Shown one piece after another: positions 8,280-17,496 of a DNA stretch of 64,000 bases. The DNA comes from Kiloniella litopenaei (GTDB lineage Bacteria; Pseudomonadota; Alphaproteobacteria; Kiloniellales; Kiloniellaceae): NCBI RefSeq assembly GCF_000982415.1, contig NZ_LANI01000002.1:62001-126000 (forward strand), given 5' to 3'. The number at the start of each line of letters is the position of its first letter. The first letter of the stretch is position 1. A program made the position numbers and the translations under genes. A model generated the notes under the pieces. That model searched no databases, was not told the origin of the DNA, and saw nothing but the letters and a program-made list of their open reading frames with translations.

Positions 8280-9440
8280 ATGTTTGGACTAAAAGCGTCA
8301 TCACAACTGTTTAAAAGTCTTGATAGTCTTCAATATGGTTCTCTCGCCCTGACCACACCTGATGGCCAGATTCGTGTTTTTGAGGGCAAGCAACCTGGCA
8401 TCAAAGCCAAGATGGAAATGCACGACTGGCGCGTGATTACGAATTTGGCCGCACGCGGGGACGTGGGTTTCGCCGAAGATTATCGTCAGGGACATTGGGA
8501 AACAAACAATCTGCCCAATCTCATCGCCTTGGGGCTACAAAATGATCAGGCATTCAGACGCTTCGTTTTTGGCAGCCGTCTCTTCCAAACCTTTTCCCGA
8601 CTGACCTATCTTTTCCGCATTAATACCCTACAGGGCAGCAAACGAAATATTCATGCCCATTACGATCTGGGGAATGAGTTCTACAAGCTTTGGCTTGATC
8701 CAACCATGACCTATTCTTCGGGGCTGTACCTGAACGAAACAGATAATTTAGAACAGGCACAGAACAACAAATACGACCGCCTGTTAAACAAGTTGGATCA
8801 AAAATCCGGGTCACTTCTGGAAATTGGTTGCGGTTGGGGTGGTTTTGCAGAACGCGCCGCCAACCGCGGGGATTTCGACATAAAGGGCATCACCCTGTCA
8901 AACGAACAACATCACTATGCCAGCGCCCGCCTGGGTCCCCGGGCCAAAATCGCGCTAGAGGATTATCGGCATCAAGATGGTAAATTTGATCATATTGTTT
9001 CCATTGAAATGTTCGAAGCCGTTGGCGAACGCTATTGGTCCACCTATTTTGACAAGGTTAAATCCCTGCTAAGTCCCACCGGCAAGGCTATGATCCAGAC
9101 CATCACAATCGACGATAGCCGCTTCGAAAGATATCGCCGCGGTGGCGATGTTATCCGCAGCTATATTTTCCCCGGCGGTATGCTCCCCAGTCCCAGCAAA
9201 TTCAGACAAGAAGCAGCCAAATCAGGTCTCGTCGTCAACGAAGAATTCCACTTTGGTCAGGATTACGCCCGCACACTCGAAGAATGGTTGCATCGCTTTG
9301 ATAGCCAGCGGAACAATATCAAGGCACAGGGCTTTGACGACAGTTTTATTCGTCTGTGGCGCTTTTATCTGGCGGCCTGTATCGCAGGTTTTTCAACCGG
9401 ACGCACCAGCGTCATGCACGCAGAGCTATGCCATGCGTAA
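8280..9440 (+). CDS. Cyclopropane-fatty-acyl-phospholipid synthase family methyltransferase
   Basis: A 386-residue SAM enzyme of the CFA/mycolic acid family. HAHYDLGNEFYKLWLD (about 121-136) and MTYSSGLY are family hallmarks, and the SAM motif LLEIGCGWGGF lies near 179-189. IEMFEAVGERYW supplies the catalytic-pocket Glu. It should transfer a methyl group from SAM to an unsaturated acyl chain of a membrane phospholipid. Whether the product is a cyclopropane or a methylated unsaturated/furan precursor cannot be told. It overlaps the next gene by 8 bp. Confidence 0.93.
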   Translation: MFGLKASSQLFKSLDSLQYGSLALTTPDGQIRVFEGKQPGIKAKMEMHDWRVITNLAARGDVGFAEDYRQGHWETNNLPNLIALGLQNDQAFRRFVFGSRLFQTFSRLTYLFRINTLQGSKRNIHAHYDLGNEFYKLWLDPTMTYSSGLYLNETDNLEQAQNNKYDRLLNKLDQKSGSLLEIGCGWGGFAERAANRGDFDIKGITLSNEQHHYASARLGPRAKIALEDYRHQDGKFDHIVSIEMFEAVGERYWSTYFDKVKSLLSPTGKAMIQTITIDDSRFERYRRGGDVIRSYIFPGGMLPSPSKFRQEAAKSGLVVNEEFHFGQDYARTLEEWLHRFDSQRNNIKAQGFDDSFIRLWRFYLAACIAGFSTGRTSVMHAELCHA

Positions 9441-10005
9441 AAGGTACATTGCCCCATTCGCCCTGTTCCGAAATATAAAGTTCGCCATCGGTCTCATTCT
9501 ATCACTGGTACTGGCAAGCCACCTTGCCATGTCATCCCCCGCCACAGGCAACGAGCTGGTTGCAAAGCATGTTCCCTCTGCACAGGCTGTTGGCAAGGGC
9601 AGATTATCGATCCTGTTTTGGGACGTTTATGACGCTGTACTACTGGCCCCCAATGGTCAATGGAATATCGCCCCTCCCTTTGCGCTTAGTTTGACCTATC
9701 TGCGCGACATTAATGGTCGGGATATCGCCGACAAGTCCGCAGAAGAAATTCGCAATCTCGGCTTGGATGATGAAGTCAAGCTCGCGGCCTGGCACAACCA
9801 GATGCTCAATATTTTTCCTGACGTTAAAGAAGGCACCAACCTGACGGGGATCTATGCTGAAAATGGCGAAAGCATCTTTTTTCACAAAGACAAAGAGATC
9901 GGACGGATAAGCGACCCTGATTTCGGGCGTTACTTTTTCGATATCTGGCTTAACCCCAAAACCAGTGCACCGCAATTACGCGCAAAGCTGTTGGGACAGT
10001 CATGA
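9433..10005 (+). CDS. Chalcone isomerase-like exported protein
   Basis: About 190 residues: an N-terminal hydrophobic signal-like segment (14-35), then a domain resembling the bacterial chalcone-isomerase-like family (Chalcone_3), with LSILFWDVYDAVLLAPNG, SLTYLRDINGRDIADKS and a C-terminal GRYFFDIWLNPKTSAPQLR. The ATG at 9433 lies inside the last codons of the CFA-like gene and the stop overlaps the MFS start (ATGA). Bacterial members are probably non-catalytic lipid- or fatty-acid-binding proteins; the periplasm is the likely location. The family call rests on motif memory. Confidence 0.8.
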   Translation: MRKRYIAPFALFRNIKFAIGLILSLVLASHLAMSSPATGNELVAKHVPSAQAVGKGRLSILFWDVYDAVLLAPNGQWNIAPPFALSLTYLRDINGRDIADKSAEEIRNLGLDDEVKLAAWHNQMLNIFPDVKEGTNLTGIYAENGESIFFHKDKEIGRISDPDFGRYFFDIWLNPKTSAPQLRAKLLGQS

Positions 10006-11318
10006 CCGACAACACGACCATATCCAGAAAAAGCCTGTTCCAGTACAGCTTTCTGGCAATTCCATTGGCTTTTGCCGGATTGCCGCTCTATATCCATGTG
10101 CCGGATTTCTATGCGACCACATTGGGGCTTTCTTTGTCCGGTATCGGTATTGTCATCATTCTGGTCCGGGTTTTCGACGCGGTTCAGGACCCGATGATCG
10201 GTGTGTTTTGTGATCTTTATAACGACAAACGTCCCCTGATCATATTTATTGCCAGCCTTATGATGGCTCTTGGCTTCTTTTTGCTCTTTCACCCACAAGA
10301 AAGTTTGGGGTTAGCAGGCTTGGCAATCAGTCTGGTTCTCGCAACAACAGCCTATAGCATGATGACCATCAACCTCAATGCATTGGGCAGCACATGGAGC
10401 CAGGATGGCGTACAAAAAAACCGCATTACATCCTGGCGTGAAGCGTTTGGATTAATCGGGTTGATTATTGCCGCCGTTCTGCCGGGGATTATCACCTTTG
10501 ATCAATATTCCTATGTGCTGATCCTCTTTCTTGTGCTCGGTTTTACCATTTTTATGCTCTGGAACAAAAAGCACAAAAAGTATGACGCGCTTATAAATCT
10601 GCGTAACAAAAACAACAAAGACACAATAAAGCTGCACGAACTGTTACTGCCATCCAACAAATGGTTCTTCGGTATCTATTTTATCAGTACGCTCGCCTCT
10701 GCAATCCCCGCGGTTCTTATGGTTTTCTTCACACGGGATCTGTTGGGCGCCGAACAATACACGGGTGCTTTTTTGCTGATTTATTTTCTGTCTGGTGCTT
10801 GCGGCATGTCCGTCTGGTTAACCATCGCTAAACGATCGTCAAAACTTATTTCCTGGGCACTCGCAATGCTGCTTGCGGCGACAACCTTTGTCTGGGCCTT
10901 TTTCCTGCAACCCGATGACGTCTGGCAATACGCGCTCATCTGCGTTCTGTCCGGTATTGCACTTGGGGGTGAACTCTCCCTGCCCCCGGCCATTCTCTCT
11001 GAATTGATTGATGCACAGGATAAAACAAGAAATACATCGTTTTTGTTTTCCATCCTGGCATTTCTGTCCAAAACAGCCCTCGCTTTGGGAAGCGGCATTG
11101 CCTTCCTGATCTTGGGCGTCACATCTTTTTCACCCGCAACACAAAATGATAGCGAGGCACTTTTGGCCCTCAGTTTCACCTATGCCCTTGCCCCCTGCAT
11201 TATCAAAGTATGTGCGGCTTTGGGGCTTCTTTCCTGGCTTCGAAAATTAAAACAAAGGAACGATCATGCGTATTCTTCTGGTTATAACTCTTCTTTTGGG
11301 GGGCAGCATGATGCTTAG
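10002..11318 (+). CDS. MFS transporter (glycoside-pentoside-hexuronide-like / MFS_2)
   Basis: A 438-residue protein with twelve predicted membrane helices. The first loop motif (FDAVQDPMIGVFCD) is the MFS_2 version of the GxxxD-R/K signature. It is coupled to the upstream gene by an ATGA overlap, and its 3' end overlaps the lipoprotein gene by 53 bp. In related loci an MFS protein of this type is a constant companion of the CFA/DUF1365 set, so it may move a lipid or lipid precursor. The cargo is unknown. Confidence 0.88.
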   Translation: MTDNTTISRKSLFQYSFLAIPLAFAGLPLYIHVPDFYATTLGLSLSGIGIVIILVRVFDAVQDPMIGVFCDLYNDKRPLIIFIASLMMALGFFLLFHPQESLGLAGLAISLVLATTAYSMMTINLNALGSTWSQDGVQKNRITSWREAFGLIGLIIAAVLPGIITFDQYSYVLILFLVLGFTIFMLWNKKHKKYDALINLRNKNNKDTIKLHELLLPSNKWFFGIYFISTLASAIPAVLMVFFTRDLLGAEQYTGAFLLIYFLSGACGMSVWLTIAKRSSKLISWALAMLLAATTFVWAFFLQPDDVWQYALICVLSGIALGGELSLPPAILSELIDAQDKTRNTSFLFSILAFLSKTALALGSGIAFLILGVTSFSPATQNDSEALLALSFTYALAPCIIKVCAALGLLSWLRKLKQRNDHAYSSGYNSSFGGQHDA

Positions 11319-11805
11319 CGGTTGTTCCGGTCCTTCGCTCAAACACTATGAGAACTCTGAACCGACAATGGATTTACAGGAATACTTTACAGGCCCGATA
11401 AAGGCGTGGGGCTTGGTTCAAAACCGAAAAGGCGAAGTTGTCAGACGCTTTGATGTTGTCATGAACGGCACATGGGATGGCGACACAGGTACGCTTGAAG
11501 AAACCTTTGCCTATTACGACGGCGAAACCCAGGACAGAACCTGGACTATCAAGCGTCTCGCCCCGGGAAAGTACGAAGGGACTGCCGCCGATATATTGGG
11601 AAAAGCGGATGGTCAGGTAAACGGCAGTGCCATGCGCTGGGCCTATCAAATGGATCTTCCCGTTGGCGATACCAGCTATAAAATTACTTTTGACGACTGG
11701 ATGTTTCGTATGAATGACGGCATTCTTATCAACCGATCCTATCTCAAGAAGTTTGGATTTACGGTTGGTGAACTGACGCTCTTTATGCAAAAGCAGGACG
11801 GATGA
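11266..11805 (+). CDS. DUF3833 family lipoprotein
   Basis: A 179-residue protein with a lipoprotein signal: hydrophobic core LLVITLLLGGSMML and lipobox LSGC (Cys20). The mature part matches DUF3833: YFTGPIKAWGLVQNRKG, TWDGDTGTLEETFAYYDG and LINRSYLKKFGF near the end. AAAGGA precedes the ATG, supporting this start despite the 53-bp overlap with the MFS gene. The protein probably sits at the inner face of the outer membrane or in the periplasm and could handle modified lipids. Its function is unknown. Confidence 0.9.
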   Translation: MRILLVITLLLGGSMMLSGCSGPSLKHYENSEPTMDLQEYFTGPIKAWGLVQNRKGEVVRRFDVVMNGTWDGDTGTLEETFAYYDGETQDRTWTIKRLAPGKYEGTAADILGKADGQVNGSAMRWAYQMDLPVGDTSYKITFDDWMFRMNDGILINRSYLKKFGFTVGELTLFMQKQDG

Positions 11806-12554
11806 TTAAAAGCTTCAAAGGGGCACATATCTGGATTTTAGGGGCCAGCAGCGGCATTGGGCTGGCGCTTGCGCGCGAGCTTTCAGACGCGGGGGCTATT
11901 CTTGCCCTCTCGTCGCGCCGACGCCCGGAATTGAATGATATTAACGAAGCATTGGGCGGACAGCATCTTGTTGTCCCCTGTGATGTCAGTATCCCCGCAT
12001 CCCTTAAAGAAGCTTCGGACAAAATAGCACAATCCTTTGCCAGACTTGATAGCGCGATCTATATGGCGGGTTATTATAACCCGACCAGGTTTGAAGACAT
12101 TGAAGTTGAAGAATTGCGCAAAACAATAGACATCAACCTGACGGGTGCTTTTGTTTTCAGCCACCATGTTCTCGCGATCTTGCAAAAGCAGTCAGCCGGA
12201 CAAATAGCCCTCTGTGCCAGTGTCGCGGGTTTCAGAGGACTGCCAAACGGCCAACCCTATAGTGCAACAAAAGCCGCCATGATCAATCTGGCCGAAAGCC
12301 TGCGTGCAGAAAACAAAATACCGGCGATCGATATTAAAGTCATCAATCCGGGTTTTGTCCGAACCCCCATGACAGACAAAAACCCGTTCAAAATGCCGAT
12401 GATTATTGAACCCGAAGATGCAGCCAAAGCCATTGCCGTTGGCTTGCAAACCAAAGCGTTTGAAATTCATTTCCCCAAAAAGTTCACGTACTTTCTGAAA
12501 CTTTTGCGAATACTACCTAGCTGGGTTTATTTTCAGATAATGAAAAAGCAATAA
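11802..12554 (+). CDS. Short-chain dehydrogenase/reductase
   Basis: A 250-residue classical SDR with cofactor motif GASSGIG (about 11-17), NNAG-equivalent YMAGYY, catalytic Ser in CASVAG and YSATK (Tyr/Lys about 149-153). The C-terminal extension FPKKFTYFLKLLRILPSWVYFQIMKK is hydrophobic and basic, consistent with membrane association and a lipid substrate. It starts on the ATGA overlap with the DUF3833 gene and closes the run begun at 6103. It likely reduces or oxidises a hydroxy/keto group on a fatty acyl intermediate; this is inference. Confidence 0.9.
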   Translation: MIKSFKGAHIWILGASSGIGLALARELSDAGAILALSSRRRPELNDINEALGGQHLVVPCDVSIPASLKEASDKIAQSFARLDSAIYMAGYYNPTRFEDIEVEELRKTIDINLTGAFVFSHHVLAILQKQSAGQIALCASVAGFRGLPNGQPYSATKAAMINLAESLRAENKIPAIDIKVINPGFVRTPMTDKNPFKMPMIIEPEDAAKAIAVGLQTKAFEIHFPKKFTYFLKLLRILPSWVYFQIMKKQ

Positions 12555-12736
12555 AGCCCCATATCTTTTTATCCGTATAAAACACAACGATCCATCCGGT
12601 AGGCCGTTCAACCTTAATTTAGAAACCTGAAATAATAGAGCCAACCTTCGCCTGTTATAGCTCTTTTCGCCTGAGTTCACCCAGTTATATTTCTTGTATT
12701 TCTTATGTTTTTTATATTTTTTTGGACCTGATGCCA

Positions 12737-13270
12737 TCAGTCCTTAAAGTCAGAAACCCCGGCCCCAATATCAATAAAATCACGACGGACAATTGTTATA
12801 TTTTCCAAACGGGCATTATCGGGAAAATGTTCTTCCCCCAGAGGTTTTATCTCATTGCTTTGACACAGAACAATTGGGTTTGGGCTCATGTCATTTTCCA
12901 GTGGCAGCATGAACACTTCCAAAAACATTTTGCGACCCGTCGACATACCGTGATTTGAAACCACCCGCATACCGCAAGGCTGCTGAACAACAGAGAAAAA
13001 AGACTGGCTTGCCTTTTCCTTGCGTTCATCCGCCACATAATTCAGATAATTTTCCCCAGTTGGATCAAACCCCATGCGTTCTCGTACCGCCGTGCCTGCA
13101 AGTCGAAAGCGGATAAAATCCTTGGCCACCATCTCGTAGATAATAAGGCTGGGAAGTATTTGCGGCACTTTTTCCGGAAAAAAAGCGCTTCGTAGCGGCA
13201 GAACCCCCTCACGTGGAAGGCTCAACCAATGATCAAACAAAGCCTGGCTTCTGGGGTGATAAAGCTCAAT
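12737..13270 (-). CDS. PAS_5-type single PAS-domain protein, apparent ATT start
   Basis: About 177 residues. The block DHWLSLPREGVLPLRSAFFPEKVPQILPS and LIIYEMVAKDFIRFRLAGTAV match the alphaproteobacterial PAS_5 family, as does NYLNYVADERK. Homology to the paralogs at 26575, 27465 and 30403 clearly begins upstream of the first standard start (TTG at 13240): HPRSQAL aligns with HSKSQAF. The codon that aligns with the paralogs' initiator Met is ATT at 13268-13270, with GGAG 11 nt upstream. So either ATT is used, or the gene starts late and lacks its first residues. Sensory or adaptor role unknown; no output domain. Confidence 0.8.
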   Translation of the reverse strand: MELYHPRSQALFDHWLSLPREGVLPLRSAFFPEKVPQILPSLIIYEMVAKDFIRFRLAGTAVRERMGFDPTGENYLNYVADERKEKASQSFFSVVQQPCGMRVVSNHGMSTGRKMFLEVFMLPLENDMSPNPIVLCQSNEIKPLGEEHFPDNARLENITIVRRDFIDIGAGVSDFKD

Positions 13271-13619
13271 AATTGTCCAAACTCCACACTGTCAGATTCA
13301 TCTGTTGGGGCATCAATATGTGCTTTGCCTAACTTCTACATGCTTCATTGCATATACTAGCATTCATTTTGTCAAAAAATACATACAAATTATTATATTA
13401 AAAAGCTTTGATTTCAATAAACTAAATAAAAAAAATCAGCCCGCTTTCGCCATAGAAAGCGTCTGTTTAAGTATCATGGGAACACACTTATCAAGGCGGT
13501 GTTTCCTGCTTCATCTTTCCCATTAATTTCAGTAAGCTGCACTTAGCAATCAATAACGGTATTTTCCCAGAACCTCTGTCAGGTTCTTTTCTACAAGTTC
13601 TACAAACCAAGAGTTCCCG
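13271..13619. other. 349-bp AT-rich gap between divergent genes
   Basis: No gene is seen. It holds a 7-bp-stem hairpin (CGCTTTC at 13442-13448 with GAAAGCG at 13455-13461) next to a run of eight A on its left, which would read as a terminator on the minus strand. A second hairpin (agaacct 13569-13575 / aggttct 13581-13587) followed by TTT sits 32 bp before the phosphatase start and could act as an attenuator. Confidence 0.4.
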
Positions 13620-14186
13620 ATGCCTGTTTATCTTATTCGCCATGGACAATCCGAATTTAACGCTGTTGCCCGGGATGGCATTGATCCATTAATATATGAC
13701 GCACCTTTGACCGCGCTGGGACGATCACAGGCCGATCAGGCACGTAAAAATATTGCTGGGTTGAATATACAGCACGTTATCTGCTCGCCCCTGACCCGTG
13801 CAGTTCAAACGGCATTACGTATCTTTGGGGATGATGTCCCCATTACCATCGATGCAGGTCACAGGGAAATGGTCTGCAACAGCTGTGATGTCGGTCGCCA
13901 CCCCCATATACTATCCCGCGACTTCCCAAACCTCAGCTTTGATCATCTGGATGATCACTGGTGGCATAAAGGTCCGGAAAACGCCCATGGTGTTCCCCAT
14001 GAACCGGAAGACATTTTTACCAGACGCATCGAAGATTTCGTCGCCCGCCTAGAAGCCGCTGCACAGGAAACCACCACAACAGCGCCTTTTGCCACACGCC
14101 CCCTCGCCATTGTTGGCCATGGGCTATTTTTTCAAGGGCTGGTTGGGCGGTTGATGGATAATTGTGAAATCGTCCGATACAAATAG
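13620..14186 (+). CDS. Histidine phosphatase family protein (phosphoglycerate-mutase fold)
   Basis: A 188-residue protein with the RHG motif at 7-9 (LIRHGQSEFN), catalytic His8, CSPLTRAVQTA (second Arg) and a C-terminal IVGHGLFFQGL containing the second catalytic His. This is the short branch-2-like phosphatase form rather than glycolytic mutase. An insertion between the two halves (HHPHILSRDFPNLSFDHLDDHWW-like) includes several His and Trp. The substrate is unknown. It is monocistronic. Confidence 0.88.
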   Translation: MPVYLIRHGQSEFNAVARDGIDPLIYDAPLTALGRSQADQARKNIAGLNIQHVICSPLTRAVQTALRIFGDDVPITIDAGHREMVCNSCDVGRHPHILSRDFPNLSFDHLDDHWWHKGPENAHGVPHEPEDIFTRRIEDFVARLEAAAQETTTTAPFATRPLAIVGHGLFFQGLVGRLMDNCEIVRYK

Positions 14187-14295
14187 CCCTCTCAACCGGG
14201 TAGAGAAAATTGCTCAATCACGGGGGATGTCTCACACAGGGTATGTATCAATGCCTGTTGCATCAGTGACTTTGACCTGTCAGGCCAGTTAGCAA

Positions 14296-15255
14296 TTATC
14301 CTTGATCAGGCCCTAATAAGGTTGAAATCTCTTCTTTGAAGTCCGCGACGGTTGCCATCAACCAATTGCGGAATATTTCCACATGGGTTTGCCCGACTTT
14401 GCCCGCCTCGGTGACGAGGTAATGCGCCCCAATGGGCAAGGGGGCAACATCCACAGCGGGAACCAGACTGCCCAAATGCAGCTCATTTGAAATATAGGCC
14501 AGATTAGCCAAGGCAATGCCATGCCCTGCGACAGCGGCCTGAATAGCAGTATCATCGTGTTCGAATTTAAGTGCCCGATCCAAAGCAAGCTCAACATCAC
14601 CAGATTTCATTGCCCAACTGCGCCAATCCCGCCCCGTGGGCTCATTAAAAATCACCCGATGATTTTTCAAATCCTGCAACGGGAATGCTTTTTCGTGGTG
14701 AAAATTCCCTGGTGAATTTTTTTCAAGATACCCCGGTGCACAAACGGGCAAAAGCCATTCAAGCATAATCAGCTCACCATTTTCGGGTACAGAACTTGTT
14801 TTGTCCGCCGGGTCACCAAGCTGATAGATAATCGACGTATCAAAGCGGCGGCTTTGCGATGTACCCGGCGAGGTAACTGTTTGCAGACTGATCGGAATAT
14901 TAGGGTGTTGAGCTTCAAACCCTGATAATCGGGGCATCAACCATCGAATGGCAAAAGAGGTGGTTACAGAAAGCGTAAAGTTCGAAACACCACCCAGAAT
15001 TTCATCACTTACCGCCGCAATCTGAAACAATGCCTGATCCGTAACCTCAAAGAGCTTTCGACCTTCGTCACTTAGCTGAACCCCCCGATGCAAACGCAGA
15101 AATAACGCGCATCCCAAATATTCCTCTAGCACTTTTATTTGGCGACTTATGGCCCCCTCGGTCACACATAGTTCCCGTGCTGCCTCTTTAAAGCTCATAT
15201 GCGTTGCCGCAGCATTAAAATGTCTGAGTGCAGTCATTGGGGGTAATTTCATCAT
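14296..15255 (-). CDS. LysR family transcriptional regulator (GcvA-like)
   Basis: About 319 residues. The N-terminal helix-turn-helix reads LRHFNAAATHMSFKEAARELCVTEGAISRQIKVLEEYLG, as in GcvA-type LysR proteins. The effector domain follows to the C-terminus. I prefer the ATG at 15255 (MKLPPMTALRHF) because LysR proteins usually begin just before this block. The ATG at 15300 would add 15 residues. It is divergent from the class V aminotransferase gene, so that gene is its likely target, with an amino acid or its derivative as effector. Confidence 0.92.
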   Translation of the reverse strand: MMKLPPMTALRHFNAAATHMSFKEAARELCVTEGAISRQIKVLEEYLGCALFLRLHRGVQLSDEGRKLFEVTDQALFQIAAVSDEILGGVSNFTLSVTTSFAIRWLMPRLSGFEAQHPNIPISLQTVTSPGTSQSRRFDTSIIYQLGDPADKTSSVPENGELIMLEWLLPVCAPGYLEKNSPGNFHHEKAFPLQDLKNHRVIFNEPTGRDWRSWAMKSGDVELALDRALKFEHDDTAIQAAVAGHGIALANLAYISNELHLGSLVPAVDVAPLPIGAHYLVTEAGKVGQTHVEIFRNWLMATVADFKEEISTLLGPDQG

Positions 15256-15315
15256 AGCTGCGATTGATCCAATCAATAGGGAAAAACAATTGGCATTCAT
15301 TGTTCAAGACGAAAC

Positions 15316-15329
15316 ATATCACTTGATAT
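15316..15329. promoter_or_regulatory. Candidate LysR operator
   Basis: ATATCA-ct-TGATAT is a perfect dyad in the divergent promoter between the LysR gene and the aminotransferase gene. LysR regulators bind such AT-rich dyads containing T-N11-A. Position and symmetry only. Confidence 0.4.
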
Positions 15330-15439
15330 TATGTAAAGCCAAATTGATTTTAAATCGTTTGAGCAAATAAACAGATAGCTTATTTTATGTGTTAGAAAAT
15401 CGTCGTACACTGAAAATATAGCAAGAAAGATTAGCCACG

Positions 15440-16621
15440 ATGCCCATGAACATTGAAAAGGTTTTTGCCGACACTCCGGGTAAAAAAAGCTGTATTCACC
15501 TCAATAACTGTGGATCATCCCTGATGCCACAGTCTGTATTACAAAGCCAGATCGATCATCTTGAACTGGAAGCTGCAATCGGGGGATACGAAGCCGCCAA
15601 TAAAAGACACGATGCCATCGAAGCCGTCTATGATTCTGTCGCTCGCTTGATAAATTGTCATCGTGATGAAGTTGCCGTTGTCGAAAACGCAACCGTGGGC
15701 TGGGCCATGGCTTTTTATGCCATTCCCTTTCAGGCTGGTGACCGTATCTTGACCGTAGAGGCAGAATACGCATCGAACTACGTGGCTTATTTACAGATTG
15801 CCAAAGAAAAAAATGTTTCCGTAGAGGTAATCCCCAGCGACGAAAACGGTGTGGTTTCCCTTGAAACACTCGAAGACATGATTGACGAGCGCGTCCGGGT
15901 CATTTCCGTCACCCATGTTCCAACAAATTCCGGGCTGGTAAACCCGGTCGAAGAGATCGGGAAGATTGCCCGCAAACACAATATTCTCTATGTGGTTGAT
16001 GCTTGCCAATCCGCAGGGCAAATGCCGCTGGATGTCGAAAAAATTCAATGCGATGTTCTCTCGGCCACCGCCCGTAAATTCCTGCGGGGTCCCCGCGGTG
16101 TCGGCTTCGTTTATGTCAGATCATCCGTGATTGAACAGCTGCATCCCCCCATGATTGATCTGCTCTCTGCAACTTGGGTCAGCGAGAACGAATATGTCTT
16201 AAGATCAGATGCCCGACGTTTCGAAAACTGGGAAAACAACTATGCCGCAAAGCTCGGCATGGGGGCATGTATCGACTATGCACTGGAAATCGGACTGGAT
16301 AATATTCAAGCCAGAATCAATGAATTGGCTGATTATCTGCGCAATAGCTTGCGGAAAATCAAGGGCGTCAAACTCCACACCCTTAACCCCAACCAATGCG
16401 GTATTGTTACCTTTTCCATCGCTGGGGTCGAGTCTGCGGATGCTGTTCAGACCATCCTGCAACAGGGTGTGAATGTCAGCACGTCATCCCCCGCCAGCAC
16501 TTTGTTGGATGCAACAAAAAACAATCTGCCTGTTCTGGTGCGTTCTTCGGTACACTATTACAACGACCATCAAGAGATTGATAAATTTATCAATATTGTG
16601 CGCAACATCGCGAACTCTTGA
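15440..16621 (+). CDS. Aminotransferase class V / cysteine-desulfurase-like PLP enzyme
   Basis: A 393-residue PLP enzyme. NNCGSSLMP near the start, VDACQSAGQMPLDV (PLP-binding Asp) and SATARKFLRGPRGVGF (internal aldimine Lys at about 212) are class V hallmarks. It resembles the isopenicillin-N-epimerase/selenocysteine-lyase-like subgroup more than housekeeping IscS, since no obvious Cys-loop for persulfide transfer is seen near residue 330. It is divergently arranged with a GcvA-like LysR gene and probably degrades a particular amino compound. The substrate is unknown. Confidence 0.9.
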   Translation: MPMNIEKVFADTPGKKSCIHLNNCGSSLMPQSVLQSQIDHLELEAAIGGYEAANKRHDAIEAVYDSVARLINCHRDEVAVVENATVGWAMAFYAIPFQAGDRILTVEAEYASNYVAYLQIAKEKNVSVEVIPSDENGVVSLETLEDMIDERVRVISVTHVPTNSGLVNPVEEIGKIARKHNILYVVDACQSAGQMPLDVEKIQCDVLSATARKFLRGPRGVGFVYVRSSVIEQLHPPMIDLLSATWVSENEYVLRSDARRFENWENNYAAKLGMGACIDYALEIGLDNIQARINELADYLRNSLRKIKGVKLHTLNPNQCGIVTFSIAGVESADAVQTILQQGVNVSTSSPASTLLDATKNNLPVLVRSSVHYYNDHQEIDKFINIVRNIANS

Positions 16622-16850
16622 TAATCCAGCGGTCAAAGGACCTATGAACTGATAAATCCAACCGTCTAATTGCTCAATCTGCTTGCTGTTTAATCTTTGA
16701 CATGACCGCGTCACCAGTCTGCCGCGTCACCATCAAAGGTGAAACCCGCCCGTCAAAAGAACTAAACAGCAAGCGATTTTCTCATTATATCTTTAGAATT
16801 TATAGCCTATCCTGTACTTTGTTTGTAAAATTACATGGTGATGAGGCTCT

Positions 16851-17381
16851 ATGTTTTTATCCGCACAATCGGATCTGACAGAACTGGAAAAATACCCCAG
16901 ACTGCGACAAAGTTGGCAATGGTATTCTGATCTTTGCGCAAAGTTGGGGCGGATTCCCGCGCGGCAAGATATCAACCCGGCTGATATTAAATTTGCGTTG
17001 GGGTACGAATTACTTGTCGAAATTAACCGCGAGAGCAAAAATCCGCGGGTGCGTCTGATCGGCGTTGTTACCGAAGAGTTCTTCAAACTGGCCAACGGTC
17101 GTCATGCGGGCAAAGACTATGACACCTTTCTGACCGAAGAAAGCCAAATAGCTGCGTCTGAAAAACTTACGGAATCCTTGGACCAGGGACAGCCTATTTT
17201 TGGCACAGCAACCTATACCCGCAAAGATGGACGCCGCTTCGGCTACGTCAGAATAATTTTTCCCCTTCAGTCACAAAATGACGAGCCGGAAATGGTCTTC
17301 CTCATTTTTCAGGACTTTACCGAAAACGAAGACCGCGAAATCGGCGCTCAAAAGGAAGAGGCTATGAAACGCTGGTCTTAA
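16851..17381 (+). CDS. PAS_5-type protein, tandem copy 1
   Basis: A 176-residue protein made essentially of one PAS fold: SAQSDLTELEKYPRLRQSW, then DINPADIKFALGYELLVEI, NPRVRLIGVV, and a C-terminal sheet GRRFGYVRIIFPL. No output domain, signal peptide or membrane segment. It is the first of three same-strand paralogs repeated with a period near 647 bp, and the most diverged in its upstream region. The family is typical of Rhodospirillales-type bacteria. Its biochemical role is not known; ligand-binding adaptor is the usual guess. Confidence 0.85.
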   Translation: MFLSAQSDLTELEKYPRLRQSWQWYSDLCAKLGRIPARQDINPADIKFALGYELLVEINRESKNPRVRLIGVVTEEFFKLANGRHAGKDYDTFLTEESQIAASEKLTESLDQGQPIFGTATYTRKDGRRFGYVRIIFPLQSQNDEPEMVFLIFQDFTENEDREIGAQKEEAMKRWS

Positions 17382-17496
17382 GTTAATCAATAAAAATACG
17401 CAATTATTTGATAATGAGCCGCTTGGCTATATCCTGTTTAGGATTGATGTAATATTCTGATACCTGTTTATAATAATCACACCGTGGTGGCACGAC

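Noticed and set aside
9142-9432. N-terminal extension of the chalcone-isomerase-like protein into the CFA gene
   Set aside because: The extra residues lie in a different frame of the CFA gene and have no family similarity. The ATG at 9433 gives a natural signal peptide.
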